Shown piece by piece: positions 12,630-23,739 of a DNA stretch of 64,000 nt. This DNA is from Harmonia axyridis (taxonomy: Eukaryota > Arthropoda > Insecta > Coleoptera > Coccinellidae), in assembly GCF_914767665.1 (NCBI RefSeq), contig NC_059507.1:4960001-5024000 (forward strand). The letters run 5' to 3'. The first letter of the stretch is position 1. Each line of letters opens with the position of its first letter. Made by a program: the position numbers and the translations under genes. Below the pieces are notes generated by a model that did not search any database, was not told the origin of the DNA, and saw only the letters and a program-made list of their open reading frames with translations.

Positions 12630-13570
12630 AGGGGTGTTTTTTTTAGAGCTATAGAACTTTAAACTGCATTAAAACAACGATGGATTATTCGATTGACTTG
12701 AATTTTATTTATCCGCAAGATAATCTTGTGGCATTACATTCTGAATATGATTTCTGGCATATGACCGCCACGGCTGGCTCGGATGTAGTCCAATCTGGAC
12801 GTCCAATTTTCGATGACTTTTTCCAACATTTGTGGCCGTATATCGGCAATAACACGGCGAATGTTGTCTTCCGAATGGTCAAGGGTTTGTGGCTTATCCG
12901 CATAGACCGATGACTTTACATAGCCCTAAAGAAAGTAGTCTAGCGGTGTTAAATCACGAGATCTTGGAGGCCAATTCACAGGTCCAAAACGTGAAATTAG
13001 GCGGTCACCAAACGTGTCTTTCAATAAATCGATTGTGGCACGAGCTGTGTGACATGTTGCGTCATCTTGTTGGAACCACAGCTCCTGGACATCATGGTTG
13101 TTCAATTCAGGAATGAAAAGTTAGTAATCATGGCTCTATACCGATCACCATTGACTGTGACATTCTGGCCATCATCGTTTTTGAAGAAGTACGGACCAAT
13201 GATTCCACCAGCCCATAAAGCGCACCAAAGAGTCAGTTTTTCTGGATGTAACAGTGTTTCGACATACACTTGAGGATTAGCTTCACTCCAAATGCGGCAG
13301 TTTTGTTTGTTGACGTAGCCATTCAACCAGAAGTGCGCTTCATCGCTAAACAAAATAAAATGGACGTAGTGCGCGATACATATTCCGCACAGAACCATTA
13401 TTTTCGAAATAAAATTGCACTATTTGCAAGCGTTGTTCAGGCGTGAATCTATTCATGATGAATTGCCAAACCAAACTGAGAATAAATCACTTGACAGCTG
13501 TTAAATCGGTCGCCATCTTGTAATGTAATGTAATGCCAACTTGTTATATACCTCGAAAAAAAACACCCTA
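12630..13570 (-). mobile_element. DD41D mariner-like element, copy C (junction class 1)
   Basis: TA flanks both ends (12628-12629 and 13571-13572). The transposase reads on the minus strand. The N-terminal part ends at the class 1 deletion (about 13345-13365). The catalytic part opens as MVLCGICIAHYVHFILFSDE (13398-13339), using an ATG from a different frame than the ancestral start. A one-base deletion near 13115 (four A in place of five) breaks the frame before the second aspartate. This is a dead, internally deleted copy. Confidence 0.9.
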
Positions 13571-14333
13571 TATAAGGAATAATATCAATAACTATAACCA
13601 AAGCACTGCAGATATAAATTACATTTCACTGACCTTGACTTTTATTTTTGGCAAACGTTCAAAAATGTTACTATGGAAATGATCACAATATGACAGGAGG
13701 CAAAACACCAAAACGATTACTTATACCACGTCGTCAAGTAGTATATTCACTTATCAATACACCGTAACTATGCGAAATTCACGAATTCTATTGGTTCATC
13801 AAAACATGAGTTGTATAATCAACAAAATGTCATTCAATTTTGTGGGTAAAATCAAACTAGTTTGACTTGAATGCATCTCTATTTACTTCACAAAAATAAA
13901 AAATGAAAACTCCGAGTATAGTTCAGGAATTTCAGCATAAAAATTGCAAGTTTTATGCAAAATTTCGTGTTGATCGCATTGAAATCATAGAAAATTCAAG
14001 AAAAATATCGAAAATCATGAATGAAGCTTGATAGCTCATTCATTGAATCGCCAACATCGCCCTTTGGAGAAAACATATACAGTTATGTGGTCCTCAAGTT
14101 CGCATTAATGGAAGGGGCCCAAATAAAGCTTCAGATACAACGTAAATGCTTTCCAAATTTATTCATTATGTTCATAAAAAATATTCAAGTATTCAAAACA
14201 ACATAATTTTGCGAATTTAGAATGGTTATTTTCCAATGAATTAATTCAATATAATCCAAAACTTACATGCATTCTTTGATGATGACCTAGAATTAGTAAC
14301 TGCACCCTATGGTAGGTAGTTAGGTACAAAGCA
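13571..14333. other. AT-rich stretch, nothing recognised
   Basis: No repeat family or coding similarity was seen. The DNA lies just 3' of the candidate ratchet site on the minus strand. Confidence 0.4.
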
Positions 14334-14337
14334 TAAA

Positions 14338-14375
14338 ACTCACCTGCAAAAGAAAAACAAAACTTAAAACCCGCA
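14338..14375 (-). other. candidate recursive-splicing ratchet point (zero-length exon)
   Basis: On the minus strand a 17-nt tract with 14 pyrimidines (GTTTTGTTTTTCTTTTG) leads into CAG|GTGAGTTTTATG. A strong 3' splice site is therefore fused directly to a strong 5' splice site between 14344 and 14343. TTATTAATG about 35-40 nt upstream could hold the branch point. This is the form of ratchet points known from long Drosophila introns. The strand agrees with the wge-like gene, whose exon at 42828 needs an acceptor further down. No RNA evidence is available here. Confidence 0.55.
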
Positions 14376-15292
14376 TCATTAATAACAACCGAGGCGAGCA
14401 AATAACAAGGCACATTGTAAATGTAATATGTAGTCTCACATCCTGGCTTCTCTCCAAAACACCCCGATAGACTATAAACAAGAGATCGAACATTTCGCCA
14501 GCTCGATTTCATCTACACTTATTTATACCATCATTGTCTACACATAATAATAAAATAATAAGTGTACGAGGAGAATGATTCATGAAATCCATATTAATAC
14601 ACTCCTGGACGAAAAATTCGTATATTTACATTTTGTATACAGGATGATTCCGGAGGAGACCGTCAGATTTCAGGAGAACTTTACACTAGTCAAGGCAGTT
14701 TCAAAACAATGTTTGGTTTATGGTTGGGGGCCTTTATTGGGAGTCTACAGGGTGATTTGTTATCGAACACATTGATGAACGAGAGACATGATAATAGTAT
14801 ATTCTAAAACAAGTTGCAGAATGGGCTCCTATTCCAACACGAATGCGAAATCCGAGCGAGCGACGAAGGAGCGAGTTTTCGAAAGCAAGAGTGTTGGAAT
14901 TGCCTTCTGCAAGGAGTATTAGACGATATTTTCTCTATTTCAGTCAACTTTTGTGAAATATTGTCGAAATTCAATGAAAAATTCAAATTATACATCCTAG
15001 TGACTTTTGTGTTGCATCTTGGCAGTTGGTGTGACTGTTACGAAAATTGACAGATAACGGAATTTGAATTTGATCGTTCCTTGCTAATTTCGAAATCATT
15101 TGTAATCACGCATTAAATTCGTCAATTATGTCTGACGAAATCGATTTAACATCACCAGAATCAAGAGAAATGCGAATAATGTTGCAAATCATTTCACTAT
15201 ATCCAAATCATATTATATGGATAATTGAGATGTTTTGAAATTTGATAGGATCGGAAATCAGTCTAGACAACCACAAAACGAACGATGAGTTC
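14376..15292. other. mostly unrecognised, one dispersed repeat segment
   Basis: 14790-14860 (TAGTATATTCTAAAACAAGT, then GTTGCAGAATGGGCTCCTAT) recurs at 35460-35520, so it belongs to a dispersed repeat. Short ACAGGATGATTCC and TACAGGGTGATTTG motifs near 14640 and 14745 resemble the ends of the inverted-repeat elements. No coding similarity was seen. Confidence 0.4.
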
Positions 15293-15560
15293 AGACTTCG
15301 CTCCCTCGGACTATCACTTGTTTTGATCAATGGCACACGGCCTGGCTGACCAGCACTTCAGGTCGATTCATGGATAGCTTCAAAAGATGACCATTTTTTT
15401 CAACGCATGATTCGTACGCTGCCCGAAAGATGGGAGAAAGTAGTGGCCTGCGATGAACAATACTTTGAATCATACATGTATAACCAGTTTTTTACAATGA
15501 AGCCTCGAATTTCGGAAAAAAAAAACGGCGGGAACAAAGTTGTACGCCTACGTAAAGGAC
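15293..15560 (+). mobile_element. Mos1-like mariner 3' fragment
   Basis: The conceptual reading shows SDYHLF around the third catalytic aspartate of DD34D mariners, followed by MAHGLADQHFRS, and then the open frame 15407-15595 with MIRTLPERWEKVVACDEQYF. That string is the conserved mariner C terminus. It is interrupted by stops and ends near ACAAAGTTGTACGCCTACG, the inner end of the family's terminal repeat. Everything before the third aspartate is missing. Confidence 0.8.
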
Positions 15561-15561
15561 C

Positions 15562-16567
15562 CCGCACGTTTAGTAGGGAAAATGGCTTTCCGTGAATTTG
15601 GCTGAATTTTTGATATGTTGTAGTTCTTGATGAACTGATCAGAAAAGTCCGCAGCCATAAAGCTCAAAAATGGACAGTTTTCGAGATATGTAGATAGTAT
15701 TCATTCGTATGTGTGAAGTTCAAAAAGTTCATAGAAAAAAAAATATTTTCAAGAATTCGTGGGTTAATATCGGAAGTTCCATTCATAGTTAGCTTCCAAC
15801 ACTTGGACTTCTATATTCTACCCGGATAGTACTATATTGTATCAAAACTGCAGACATTTTCACGGATTCGTTCGTCTGTGAGATGCTATCATCAATTTCG
15901 AGACATTCTGAGGAAAATGTCTTGGCACCCCATTGTCAGATTATCGATATTTGTGAGAAACAAATCACATATCATATGTGAATGACATCAATAGTGATAA
16001 CAATTGTTATCCCTGAGGATATATGATTATGATTTTCCCATTTTCCCCCATTACAGCTCGCGGTGCTTGGTTATGAACATTTTGGCTAACACATTTGATA
16101 TTATTGGACATCAGATATATGAGGATCCAGTTATTATGGTCTCCCTTCAAAAAAATCTCAAAATATGTCGTTTCTCGGTCATGTGAATTATTCTGGCGTC
16201 ATCTTGTGGCATGAAAAGATGTATGGAAGATCTTGGATTTTGTATCTCATTTCATAGCCAATGTGGAGCAGTGTATAAGAAATTATCGATGGCGGTGCCT
16301 AATATAACCAAGGAAGATCATTTCTCAGTCGGGTTCTGGCCGCCGAACATCCAAATTCCATCAAAACCAGAAATGAGAGCTCCCTGATTGATGAGCAAAA
16401 ACCCCGAAAATTGCAAAAAATCCATTTTCAAAGCTCCATATCTCGAAAACTGTCCATTTTTGAGCTTTATGGCTAAGGACTTTTCTGATCAGTTCATCAA
16501 GAACTACAACATATCAAAAATTCAGCCAAATTCACGGAAAGCCATTTTCCCTACTAAACGTGCAATA
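15562..16567. repeat. inverted repeat element, arms about 140 bp
   Basis: The left arm (about 15562-15700, starting GCACGTTTAGTAGGGAAAAT) is the near-exact reverse complement of the right arm (about 16425-16567). The loop is about 720 bp of AT-rich non-coding DNA. The left arm directly abuts the mariner fragment's end. The element class is unknown. Confidence 0.75.
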
Positions 16568-17211
16568 CTCAATCACAAATTTTCCGATTCCAAAGTTTCA
16601 TTATTCGAAAAAGTGAACCAAATAGGACCCTGCAGCATCCCGTCGAGGGTTCGACAAATCCCCGATTCGAATTCGTCCCGATTCGGTGTCATTCATCCCA
16701 GAAAATCAATCGCCCAGCCTCCTCTTATTACGCCAACTCTCTCTATAAAACTTTTCCGAGCCCGCTGAAGGAGCAGTCTCTCGAACCGTGGCGAAATAAG
16801 CCAAGTATGGGTAATTTATTTATAGGTGAATAACTCGGGCGAGCATTCTTAATCCCGGTCGGCTTTGACGACGTCCCGTTCACGAATCGAGAGGGCTTTT
16901 GGCGCCGATAAGGCACGTAGCATCAACCCAATTTAGATTTCTGGCCGGCCTCGAAAAAGTCCTCTTTATGAGGTCTCATGATGATCAATCTGCGCGATGA
17001 CAAAGGCTGCAGTTGCCGCTTTGTTGGGTTTCCCCGTTGTTTGTCTCTGGCGTATTATCGTTTGGTGGCTAAGCTGAATGGTTGATTTGGATTGGGGAGA
17101 GGATCGAAGATTGGATTGGTTTCGATGAAGGTTATAGGCGTTGGAAATTTTCGTGGTTCTGAAGAACATGTTTCAAAACTTTTAGTGAGTTTAGGATGTT
17201 GCCAATTTTGT

Positions 17212-17216
<5 letters not shown>
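16568..17216. other. less AT-rich unique block
   Basis: About 16620-16960 is CG-rich for this window (GACGACGTCCCGTTCACGAA, TTTTGGCGCCGATAAGGCAC) and appears single copy. No open frame is convincing. It is a candidate conserved non-coding element, by inference only. Confidence 0.35.

Positions 17217-17243
<27 letters not shown>
17217..17243. repeat. (CT)n microsatellite
   Basis: An uninterrupted CT run of about 27 bp. On the minus strand it reads (GA)n and sits at the 3' end of the adjacent retroelement fragment, so it may have begun as that element's tail. Confidence 0.9.
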
Positions 17244-17247
<4 letters not shown>

Positions 17248-17745
17248 CAGCCGTTTGACATCCAATTTTGGATATGGGCCCCTTCTAAACTCTTCCATGT
17301 TTTCCTATCCCGTGTTTTCATCCACTGATTTCCTGCGACCTCTTTCATGTCATCTCACCGTATCTTAAGTGGTCTCCCAACGCTTCTTTTACTCATGCGT
17401 GGTCTCCATTGAGTTATTTTCAATGTCCAACTATTCGGATTCTGGCGTGCAACATGTCGAGCCCACTTGCTTTAACTTTGCTATTTGCTCTGTGATATCG
17501 TTTACTTTTGTCCTCTCCCGAATGATTTTGTTGGAGATTTTATCTTTTAGAGTTGCGCCCAGCATAGCACGCTACATGGCTCTTTGGCACACACCCATTT
17601 TTTCCATACTCTTTTTTGTTAAGGTCATAGTTTCTAGCCCGTATGTTGCGACAGGTAGTGCGCAACTATCAGATACTTCTTCTCTTAAGAGACATAGGGA
17701 CTCTACTTTTTCAAGAATACCAATTTTGTCCATCATCCAACACAC
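17244..17745 (-). mobile_element. non-LTR retrotransposon C-terminal fragment (endonuclease-RT type)
   Basis: Reading on the minus strand gives ATYGLETMTLTKKSMEKMGV, then CQRAMLRATLGVTLKDKISN, RTKVNDITEQIAKLKWARHV and RSVGRP. These are hallmarks of the C-terminal part of abundant insect LINE polyproteins annotated as endonuclease-reverse transcriptase. Frame changes occur near 17450 and 17350. The reverse transcriptase core is missing, so the copy is 5' truncated. The exact clade is not determinable from this piece. Confidence 0.75.
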
Positions 17746-17814
17746 CTGAATAAAAATTATACAGTTTCTAGTTCCGAAAGTAAACCTAAATCAAACAGAC
17801 TTTCATTGAATTAG

Positions 17815-18440
17815 TTTAGATTTGAGAGGGTTTCATTGCACTGCGACCTAATGGTCTATTGTGCCCCCATCAGTTATTATCGCCATCACGTGATCCACAG
17901 CTCGCCATTCATTTCCAGAGTGCTCAAGAACTCCAATATCTGGGATGGCTCAAGGAGGCTACTTCCTCACTTCTACAAGTTTCTTGTCCAAAGAAGATTT
18001 TGCATTGGCTAGTGATGGCGAGGCATTCCGTCACCAGGTGATCCGGAGTTTCTTCCTCCTCCCCACAGAACCTGCACTTGTCCTTTTCTGCTAGACCCAT
18101 TCTCATGAGGTGCTTCCTGAGGCGACAACGCCCTGGAAGGAATCCAGTGAGGAGTTGTAGCATAATTTTGCTAAGATCCAGATACTTCTTAGACCTCACA
18201 GTGTCAAAGTTCCGAAGAAACTTTTTGGAATGATCCAATACAGGAAGATTGCGCCAGAGTGTTTCTCTTTCTGTTATTTCCTTCTCCTGAAACTCTTTTT
18301 TATAGGTACGTTTGCCTATACCACAGAATGGTTCCGGGCCAATGAATAGAGTTTGTGCTTTTTTTCTGGCAAGTGTGTTGGTCTCCTCATTTCCACTTTC
18401 ATTTATATTGCTTGGGCCTTGCCGTTGACCATCTGCAGTT
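17815..18440 (-). mobile_element. LINE 3' fragment, same family as 780-1605
   Basis: The minus-strand frame 18238-17924 contains LLTGFLPGRCRLRKHL, then KCRFCGEEEETPDHLVTEC, a CX2C...HX4C zinc knuckle. Upstream on the same strand (18440-18250) the RNase H end is visible (GNEETNTLARKKAQT-like) with a frameshift. The 3' end at about 17815-17875 matches 1560-1605 in reverse. It is a second truncated copy and the best preserved of the three. Confidence 0.8.
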
Positions 18441-19639
18441 CTTGCATCAAATGAATCTTATAAGTATGGAGATACAAATCCAAATGCAAAATACACCATA
18501 GCGTACCGTAAGAGAGGCCCAAATGTTATGCGTGCCGAGGAATAGAAAAATTTGGATCTTTTCCGACACTTTCACTTACAGCAGCAATATTTTCGATCGA
18601 CCGTGCATTTCGATGACGAATCGGCTATAAGAAATCGGTAACAGATCCAGCCAAACGAATTTTTTGAGTGTCTTAAAAATTGTACACCCAGGTAGACGAT
18701 TAGGTCGACCATAATCTGCCATAAGGCACGAAAAACAAACTGCAGCATAAGTTGCAAACTTACATAAAATGAAATAATCAGTGTATTATTTGTTTAGAAT
18801 GCAATAGAAATCGATATATCGTGTATCTTACAAAGTTCACCATCTCCCATTTGCTAGCTATCTACCTACGAATTAAGGTCCAATTATTATTCATTCAAAT
18901 GTAGGTTTCTTCTAAATGCACAAATACAAATGATACATCCCAACAATTGTCTTTAATTTCAATAAAAGTCTCATCTCTCCATTTTCTCTTCGTGTCGTTC
19001 CAATCTCGAGCAACCCCATTCTTCAATTTCGTGGCAATAGATTCCCGACCATACCCAATTCTATCTCCAGTAATTCCCCACAAGCGACGTAATTGAGAAT
19101 CCTTCCCGAGAACCAATAATGAAAATGATGAAGCCGCCAGGAGCACAATGAAATAAACGGACCAATCGTAAACTTTATTCAATATTTCGTCATTTATCCT
19201 CCTCGGAGGACCATGATCATGTGTACTGGACTATGATCTATAAATGAGTGGAGGATCGAGCTGGCGAAACGCTGGATCTCTTGGGTGCAGTCTATCGAGG
19301 AGTTTTGGAGTGACGCCAGGATGTGAGGCTGCATATTACAATGTTGATTCCACGAAAATTTGAGGAAAGCACTGATGTAAAATTAGGAGCGTTTATCCTT
19401 GTCTCCAAGGGTGCAATTGGTGCATAAATGAGCTAGCGCTCAAAAGCTCCTCAGCAATGAGTCTGATGATTCCGAATTTTGCTTAAGCTCAAAATTGTTA
19501 TATTTTATATTCACTCCTCAGATTTCAACTTTGTTGGGTAATTTCTCTCGATATTCTGCTCAAGTTTTCTATGGTTTTGATGAAGCCATTAACACGAAAT
19601 TTTGCACTAAGCGTGGAACGATTATTTTATATTATACAT
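18441..19639. other. nothing recognised
   Basis: AT-rich with short open frames. The longest (minus strand, 19182-18895) begins with a hydrophobic run but matches nothing known to me and shows no splice context. I do not call it a gene. Confidence 0.35.
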
Positions 19640-20632
19640 CTGGAGAATACGGCGGTTGGGATAGGACTTCCCATTTCAACGTTTCCAAGTATGTCTTGAC
19701 CACTTTCGCAACATGGGATCGAGCATTGTCATGTTGTAAAATCATTTATCATTGTATTGCTGTCGTTTGTCTATCATTGCTCGTCTCGAACGCATCAATT
19801 GCGTTCGATAACGATCGCCTGTGATTGTTTCAGTCGGTTTTAAGAACTCATGATACACAACTCCGAGCTGGTCCCACAAAATATTGTGCATCACCTTAGG
19901 ATCGTGAATATTCGGTTTGTCTGTCGATGTGGAAGCATGGCCGGTATATCCCCATGATTTTCTGCGCCTGGGATTATTATAATGAGCCCATTTTTCGTCT
20001 CCAGACACAATGCGATGCAATAATCTCTTCCGTCTTTGCCTTGCAAGCAGCTGTTCACAAGCAAATAAACGCCATTCAACATATCTCGGCTTCAACTCAT
20101 ACGGCATCCAATTTCCTTGTTTCTGAATCATTCCCATGACTTCCAGGCGTTTTGAAATCGCTTGTTGCATCACTCCTAATGATTCTGCCAATTCTTGTAG
20201 CGTTTGACACGAGTCTTGATCAAGTAATGCCTCCAATTCTGCATCTTCGAAAACCTTCTCTTTTCCATCGCCATGCTGGTCTTCGACGTCATAATCACCG
20301 TTTTAAAGCGTTTAAACCACTTTCGGCAAGTTATTTCACTAATAGCGGCCTCACCATAGGTATTTGAGAGCAATCGAAAAGCCTCAGTCACATATTCATC
20401 CATATTAAAGCAGAAAATTACAACCTCCTGCAAATGACTAGAATTTGGCTCGTAAGCTGACATGTTTAATCGAGAATAACTTTATGATGCAGACACAATA
20501 ATATTTCGAAGGAGTTATGTTTACAAATAACTAAGCTTATTGTATGACATCTATGATCTATTTATTTCGACTACCACTTACCGCTACAGCTATATATTGT
20601 AAAACGGCGGAAGCAAAGTTGTACACCTAACA
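19640..20632 (-). mobile_element. Mos1-like mariner, nearly full transposase, frameshifted, 3' truncated
   Basis: The minus-strand reading begins at 20463 (MSAYEPNSSHLQEVVIFCFN) with the first helix-turn-helix, then shifts frame near 20240. It continues with EALLDQDSCQTLQELAESLG, then RIVSGDEKWAHYNN (first catalytic aspartate) and LQHDNARSHVAKVV (second). The match stops at SPD near 19640, before the third aspartate. The 5' terminal repeat (AGCAAAGTTGTACACCTA) ends at about 20632. It is a DD34D mariner pseudogene; inactivity follows from the frameshift and truncation. Confidence 0.85.
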
Positions 20633-20990
20633 GTTTTGTCGTAACTGCTAGCGATTTCAAAATAAAAAAAAATTTGGAACAATTCCTCAGTAATTCTCAG
20701 GAAAATCCAAATTATTATAAAGATTCACTCAATAAGCTGTTATGAATACATTTATTTCAAGTTATGGTACTTATTCACCTAATCTGTAGCGAAGATTAAT
20801 GAATATTCGATTGAATGGTGTAATCGTCACAAAAAAGTGGGACTACAAGAAACACCCTGTATTTCGAAAACAAAGTGTTTGCGGACCCATATTTATACGA
20901 CTTTTTTTCTTTAAATTACCCAAGGAATCTCTCATTTTCCTTTATAACTTCAATTTAGGAACTCCCCTTCATAACGAATTCAATTTTATC
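20633..20990. repeat. dispersed ACACCCTGTA-containing repeat, partial copy
   Basis: It matches 8340-8570 over its first 210 bp. From AAACACCCTGTATTTCGAAA onward it matches the right part of 44865-45515 (CTCCAAAACAGAGCATTTGC, then CGGGCCTTTATTTATAGG). The mariner at 19640-20632 inserted at its left edge. Confidence 0.6.
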
Positions 20991-21871
20991 GTCAAAAACT
21001 TGCATTTCAAGGTCCATTTCGAATGCATCGGGCACAAGAAAACCCGACACGTCTAGAAACCGGAGGATTCTTGCCGTTTGCCAGCTGTTTGCAAGCAACC
21101 AGCTGTCCTCTCTGAACGGGGATCAAAACAACTAGGACGACCGACGTGAAACTCCGACAATGGATTTGTGGAACCCACACGCATCAAGGTTTTTCTGCTT
21201 CTTTGAAGTCTATTTTTAAAACATATTGGTATGTCTTGTGAATGGACACGTAGTGACAATAGGGGATTAAGGATTTTCCGTTACGAACGTTGAATTGTGC
21301 ATTTTGATCGCTCGTTCCCCGAACATATCTCCGATCATTTTTTGTAATTGTCTGTAATTTTCGAATTCTGAGCCGTGGATGGTCTCAAAAGATAAGGTTT
21401 GATCTACTGATGAGGAATTAGTGGTCCAATGCAAATATGTCCATCCGTGAACACGACAATTCTCGAACATAATGACCTAAAAACTGAGCATTTTTTGGAG
21501 CACTTCATTGATGGGCAAAATCTGACTTGGGGTTCCGTTATCATGGCGTTTCGCAATTCTTTTCTCGATAATTCGATTGAAATGATATTTGGCATTCAGA
21601 TGTAAAATAGCAATTTCATGACCCTGCAGATTTTCATGTTGATGATTCAACAGAACTAAGGAAATTTTAAAAAGAATATCGTTAAAAAAATTCGGCTTCT
21701 TGGCAATTATGAATATTATTGTCTATAACATAAGTAGGTAATGAAATTTAATTTTTATATGTTGACATGCCTTCTATATTCGTTCAAAAACATACTTTCC
21801 TTACTTTTCACATTACTTTTAATGTATAGTTCAAAAAAAAAAGAGAGCGTTATCTAACTTTAGCAATGATC
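20991..21871. other. mostly unrecognised
   Basis: The segment ATGGGCAAAATCTGACTTGG plus GGTTCCGT near 21512-21540 recurs at 62539-62566, a small dispersed repeat. Nothing else was recognised. Confidence 0.35.
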
Positions 21872-22664
21872 TAGGGATTCATCAAGTAAAGTAGCATGAC
21901 ATTTTAACCAACTACTTGACTTGAAAATCAATCTCGTGAAAAATTACATACCTGAACTTGACATGACTTGATTTTAGATATTTATTTCTTGATTTGATAT
22001 CAAGCTACTTGATAATACTTGAGCTTGATATGCACGCATCGCAGGGCATATATTTCTGCAATCTCGTGCGCGCTTAGACAAAATATGGTGATTCCTTGAG
22101 CGCTGAGAGACTGAAGCATTCGCCAGTGTGACTTTATTAGTAGTTTTCTCATATTTCTATGAAATCTATTGGTAGATTTTTGTAGTTTCAGAAATATCTT
22201 TCCAAACTTGGCCAAAATAGCCAAGGATTTTTCAACAACGCCAGCATCTTCAGCTCCTGATGAAAGACAATTATCCAGAGCTGCTCTTACTGTTACAAAA
22301 ACCCGCAATAGGTTAGGCGACAAATGTATAAGATGCCTCATTTGTCTTAGATCCTGGATGGACAATTATGGAATCAAACTAAGTCTGGAGGTTTCTATAT
22401 ATTGTTTTTTATTTTGTTATGATTTAAAGTGATTTAATTTATGTTTATATTTCAAAGAAGTTGATATTTTCGGTTCTTTCATACAATAAATTAAATAAAT
22501 AAAAGTGTTTTTTGCAAGGCATTTTCTCATTTCATAATTTTCTTATTGATGTAATACTACACAATAAAACTGCTAAAAATCAAGAAGATTGATATGATTC
22601 AAATACTTAAATAAATACTTGACTTGAGCTTGACTTGAAATCAAGTCAAGCTAAAATTCTTCAG
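21872..22664 (+). mobile_element. hAT-derived non-autonomous element, copy 3
   Basis: It starts TAGGGATTCATCAAG, followed by dense CAAG/CTTG short repeats. The plus-strand frame at 22169-22432 ends with TPASSAPDERQLSRAALTVT, then KTRNRLGDKCIRCLICLRSW, the hAT C-terminal dimerisation segment. The right terminal repeat is missing (the match fades after TCAAGTCAAGCTA near 22661). Only the C-terminal tail of a transposase remains. Confidence 0.75.
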
Positions 22665-22778
22665 TTCAATATTGTATAATGGTTTTAGCGTCTATGAATC
22701 AATAAAAGGAAAATGATATCATGGCATTCACACAATTTTTCAATTCCGAAAAAAAGAGACAAGCGATTCCTCGTATGC

Positions 22779-22851
22779 GGTAGGAACTTTCAATTGGTGG
22801 AGCACTGGACTAGTGATTCGGAGGTTGCGGGTTCGAGTCCTGCTGTAGGAG
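22779..22851 (+). pseudogene. tRNA-like Pol III sequence, Thr(AGT)-like anticodon arm
   Basis: A D-arm/A-box-like segment (TTTCAATTGGTGGAGCA) precedes an anticodon stem CTGGA/TTCGG around the loop CTAGTGA (anticodon AGT). A good T arm follows (GCGGG-TTCGAGT-CCTGC) with the B box GGTTCGAGTCC. A T5 run at 22856-22860 could end Pol III transcription. The acceptor halves (GGTAGGA and TGTAGGA) do not pair, so this is not a functional tRNA. A tRNA-derived SINE head or tRNA pseudogene is more likely. Confidence 0.5.
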
Positions 22852-23739
22852 GTACTTTTTCCGCAGGCCAAGATTTTATTTTCCTTATGTTTAAGATTGT
22901 ATATAACTATCATAAAATGAGTCGGATTGGATTTTCCCAAGATGGCGTCTCCAGCACCAAAGATACGAGGTGGTAAAGTTAAAATTCGGAGAGAGCACTA
23001 TAAAACTACCAATTCTCAAAACTTTCTGGGTTACTGGACTAAGAAATCTTGACGAAAAAAAGATTGAACGATACCTAACCCTAAAAAACTTCTCATATAA
23101 CAACGCTGCCGAAGATTCAATCAACCCTACTACACTCTTGTCAATTCTCCCCTTCATATCAGGTTCCTACCTGTGAACAGGAAACTATCAAATTCTCACA
23201 CGAATACATCTTCAACGCTTCCGCAACATCCACAACATCCCCTCCGTACTGTTTTGAATATCTATTATTCATCTTCAGATAACAGCATCTGCTACAGTTT
23301 CGCATGCTCGGATGGGAACTGACCCCAGCGATCGTAAACGGCTTTCTCGTTTTTTTTTCCACGATCTGAATTTGAATAAGTCGAATGGTCGACTGTTGGA
23401 CCTGTTATTTGGATCTTTTAAGGTTGACAGGATGGGGTGAAAACAGTATCGGTTTCAATGGATTTTTTTGGGAGGCTAGTCGTATAGTTATTTCCCCTGT
23501 GAGAATTGGACTGTATTAGATCCCACGTATGGTGTAGCCATGGTGATCAATAAAGGCTCATTTTTCGTCTGAAAATTTTTTTTTTTCGGCTAATAGGGGT
23601 CGTTCATTTTAACACCGCTCACTGATTCATCGTAAAACTCACAGTCCATGAAAATTTCTATTCGGAATTTAGCAAAAAAAAACAATAAATCGTAACAATG
23701 AAATCTTTACTAGAATTGTAATAACAGGCCAAAATTCGG
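22852..23739. other. nothing recognised
   Basis: Non-coding. It may include the body of a tRNA-derived SINE after 22851, but no second copy is present to define its end. Confidence 0.3.

Noticed and set aside
14250..14300. Possible 34-nt micro-exon 3' of the ratchet site (TGCAG|TTACTAATTC ... GCATG|TAAGT)
   Set aside because: It could be read in phase, but the acceptor lacks a good pyrimidine tract and the donor begins TAAGT without its G in the required place. Not supportable without RNA.
14246..14512. Minus-strand open frame of 88 codons over the ratchet site
   Set aside because: The frame runs through a pyrimidine tract and a fused acceptor-donor. Splice signals explain the sequence better than coding.
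18895..19182. Minus-strand frame of 95 codons with a hydrophobic start resembling a signal peptide
   Set aside because: It matches nothing known to me, has no clear splice or promoter context, and an AT-rich hydrophobic run is common by chance.
22779..22851. Functional tRNA-Thr gene
   Set aside because: The acceptor stem halves do not pair and one D-stem pair is a mismatch. Annotated as tRNA-like only.
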